In this document: one piece after another, positions 63,086 to 64,000 of the stretch
Numbering within the stretch: the first letter of the stretch is position 1
How the letters are laid out: the number at the start of each line of letters is the position of its first letter
Origin: Clostridia bacterium
GTDB lineage: Bacteria > Bacillota > Clostridia > UBA1381
DNA: 64,000 bases
Assembly: GCA_017551095.1 (NCBI GenBank)
Contig: JAFZMQ010000022.1
Span: 1 to 64,000, forward strand
Direction of reading: 5' to 3'
Program-made: the position numbers and the translations under genes
The notes under the pieces: generated by a model
What the model was told of the DNA's origin: nothing
What the model saw: the letters and a program-made list of their open reading frames with translations, nothing else
Database searches by the model: none

Positions 63086-63952
63086 ATGGGGAAAAAGCGT
63101 AAACGCGGCGACAGGCGTGACGGTGTACTCTTACGAAATGTTGATGCAATGCATTTTATGATGCCGATTATGATGCCCAATAGGTGCGATAATGAGGCGT
63201 TTGTATCCGAAAGAGTTGACCTTACCAATCTTGCGGCATATTTGGAAAAGAAAAACAGTCAAAATCCCGAATATAAGTATAATCTTTTTCAGGCGATAGT
63301 TACTGCAATTTTGAAAACGGTAACGCTAAGACCGAAAATGAACAGATTTATTGCAAACAATAACCTGTATCAGAGAAATGAAGTAAGTGCTTCATTTGTA
63401 ATCAAGAAGCAGTTTACCGATTCAAGCGAGGAAGGGTTGGCTTTTATTCACGCAAAGGAAACCGACACGATTGAAGATGTGCATAACGAAATCTACCGTC
63501 AGGTGACCTATTGCAGAACGGGCGATAATAAGGACGCCACAAGCGAGGTTATGGATATATTCAATAAAATGCCGAGATGGTTCGCAAAATCGCTCGTAAA
63601 ATTCTTATGCGTTTTGGAGCGGCACGGCAAAGTCCCTGCATCACTTCTGGAAACAGATCCGTATCAGTCATCGGTAATCCTTACGAATCTCGGCTCTATA
63701 AAGCTGCATTCAGGCTATCATCATCTGACAAATTGGGGAACTACCTCTGTTTTTGTAATTGTGGGAGAGAGAAAAATACGCCCGTTTTTTGATGAAAACG
63801 GGAATGTCACTATGCGTGACAGTGTGGATTTAGGCTTTACCGTTGATGAGCGAATTGCAGACGGATATTATTTTTCAAAGACGATAAAACTCTTTAAGGA
63901 TATTTTGGAAAATCCTGAAATTTTGGATAAACCGCTCTCTGAGGAGGTATAA
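63086..63952 (+). CDS. 2-oxoacid dehydrogenase E2-like (CAT-fold) protein, catalytic His absent
   Basis: A 288-residue stand-alone protein with the chloramphenicol-acetyltransferase/E2 fold: FMMPIMMPNRCDNEAFVSER, LFQAIVTAILKTVTLRPKMN, SVILTNLGSIKLHSGYHHLT and the C-terminal LGFTVDERIADGYYFSKTIK. E2 enzymes have DHRxxDG at this last site. Here the catalytic His is Glu (DERIADG), so classical acyl transfer is doubtful. No lipoyl or E1-binding domain. It is 11 bases after trxB and followed by another gene's start. Stand-alone proteins like this occur in Clostridia without known function. Confidence 0.8.
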   Translation: MGKKRKRGDRRDGVLLRNVDAMHFMMPIMMPNRCDNEAFVSERVDLTNLAAYLEKKNSQNPEYKYNLFQAIVTAILKTVTLRPKMNRFIANNNLYQRNEVSASFVIKKQFTDSSEEGLAFIHAKETDTIEDVHNEIYRQVTYCRTGDNKDATSEVMDIFNKMPRWFAKSLVKFLCVLERHGKVPASLLETDPYQSSVILTNLGSIKLHSGYHHLTNWGTTSVFVIVGERKIRPFFDENGNVTMRDSVDLGFTVDERIADGYYFSKTIKLFKDILENPEILDKPLSEEV

Positions 63953-63958
63953 GGGACA

Positions 63959-64000
63959 ATGGGAATGATTGTCAAAACGCCATGGCTTTCCTCAATGGGC
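63959..64000 (+). CDS. Start of the next gene, truncated by the window
   Basis: An ATG at 63959 after AAGGGA opens a frame of 14 codons (MGMIVKTPWLSSMG) to the window end, seven bases after the E2-like gene. Too short to identify; the TPWLSS start is reminiscent of acyl-CoA-ligase-type proteins but this is only a guess. Confidence 0.55.
   Translation, partial: MGMIVKTPWLSSMG

Overview
The window is AT-rich bacterial chromosome from an obligately anaerobic, low-GC Gram-positive organism, most likely a gut-type member of the Clostridia. The main indications are strong GGAGG-type ribosome binding sites, Bacillus-style promoters with a frequent extended -10, alr-ndoAI-ndoA order, the IreB/RuvX/DUF1292 group, FtsEX followed by a LytM hydrolase and a CtpA protease, a class III (oxygen-sensitive) ribonucleotide reductase, an S-layer-homology protein, and dockerin-bearing secreted proteins. 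I saw no tRNA, rRNA, CRISPR array, transposase or prophage.

Layout. 1-6.6 kb: two large secreted repeat proteins, one with Cys/His-rich tandem repeats and a copper-amine-oxidase-N-like tail, the other a BspA-type leucine-rich-repeat protein with a dockerin. 6.7-9.6 kb: lysS, a LUD-domain protein and a thymidylate kinase, each with its own signals. 9.7-13.5 kb (minus): a giant, internally duplicated dockerin protein. 13.7-17.6 kb: a four-gene cassette of three poorly characterised proteins plus a polysaccharide flippase. 17.7-25.6 kb: lepA, an S-layer protein, an AI-2E-type permease, then an overlapping YhiN-flavoprotein / glycosidase-like / rluB run. 25.7-31 kb: a PucR-type regulator and the ftsE-ftsX-LytM-ctpA cell-division/wall-hydrolysis operon. 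31-38.6 kb: a DMT permease and recD2 (minus), divergent from rdgB, a membrane protein, nnr, alr and mazEF. 38.6-38.9 kb: a cluster of non-coding palindromes. 38.9-43 kb: an XRE regulator, a SLOG-like protein, a Kef-type antiporter and rpsB-tsf. 43.2-48.2 kb (minus): topoisomerase IV parE-parC with a WecG/TagA glycosyltransferase. 48.4-52.7 kb: a Cys-cluster protein, a VanW protein and a frameshifted topB. 52.7-54.8 kb (minus): ruvX, DUF1292, a probable 6S RNA, ireB and a CpsB-type phosphatase. 54.9-55.9 kb: PqqD-like, S24/S26 peptidase-like and a small conserved-looking protein. 56-57.7 kb (minus): glyS-mscL. 58-64 kb: birA, nrdG, nrdD, trxB, a 2-oxoacid-dehydrogenase-E2-like protein and the first codons of another gene.

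The most informative coherent system is nrdG-nrdD-trxB. The NrdD carries a fused C-terminal glutaredoxin-like domain (CPNC) and lies directly upstream of a thioredoxin-reductase-like flavoprotein. This suggests a thiol-fed rather than formate-fed class III reductase. Both nrd promoters carry palindromes matching the NrdR box, arranged as pairs 31-32 bp apart. Other points worth a second look are a DnaA-box cluster between glyS and birA, a ~190-nt 6S-like RNA between DUF1292 and ireB, a MazE-type antitoxin that keeps its MazF-binding tail but lacks the usual ribbon-helix-helix, a single-base frameshift in topB, and the PqqD/peptidase/small-protein trio.
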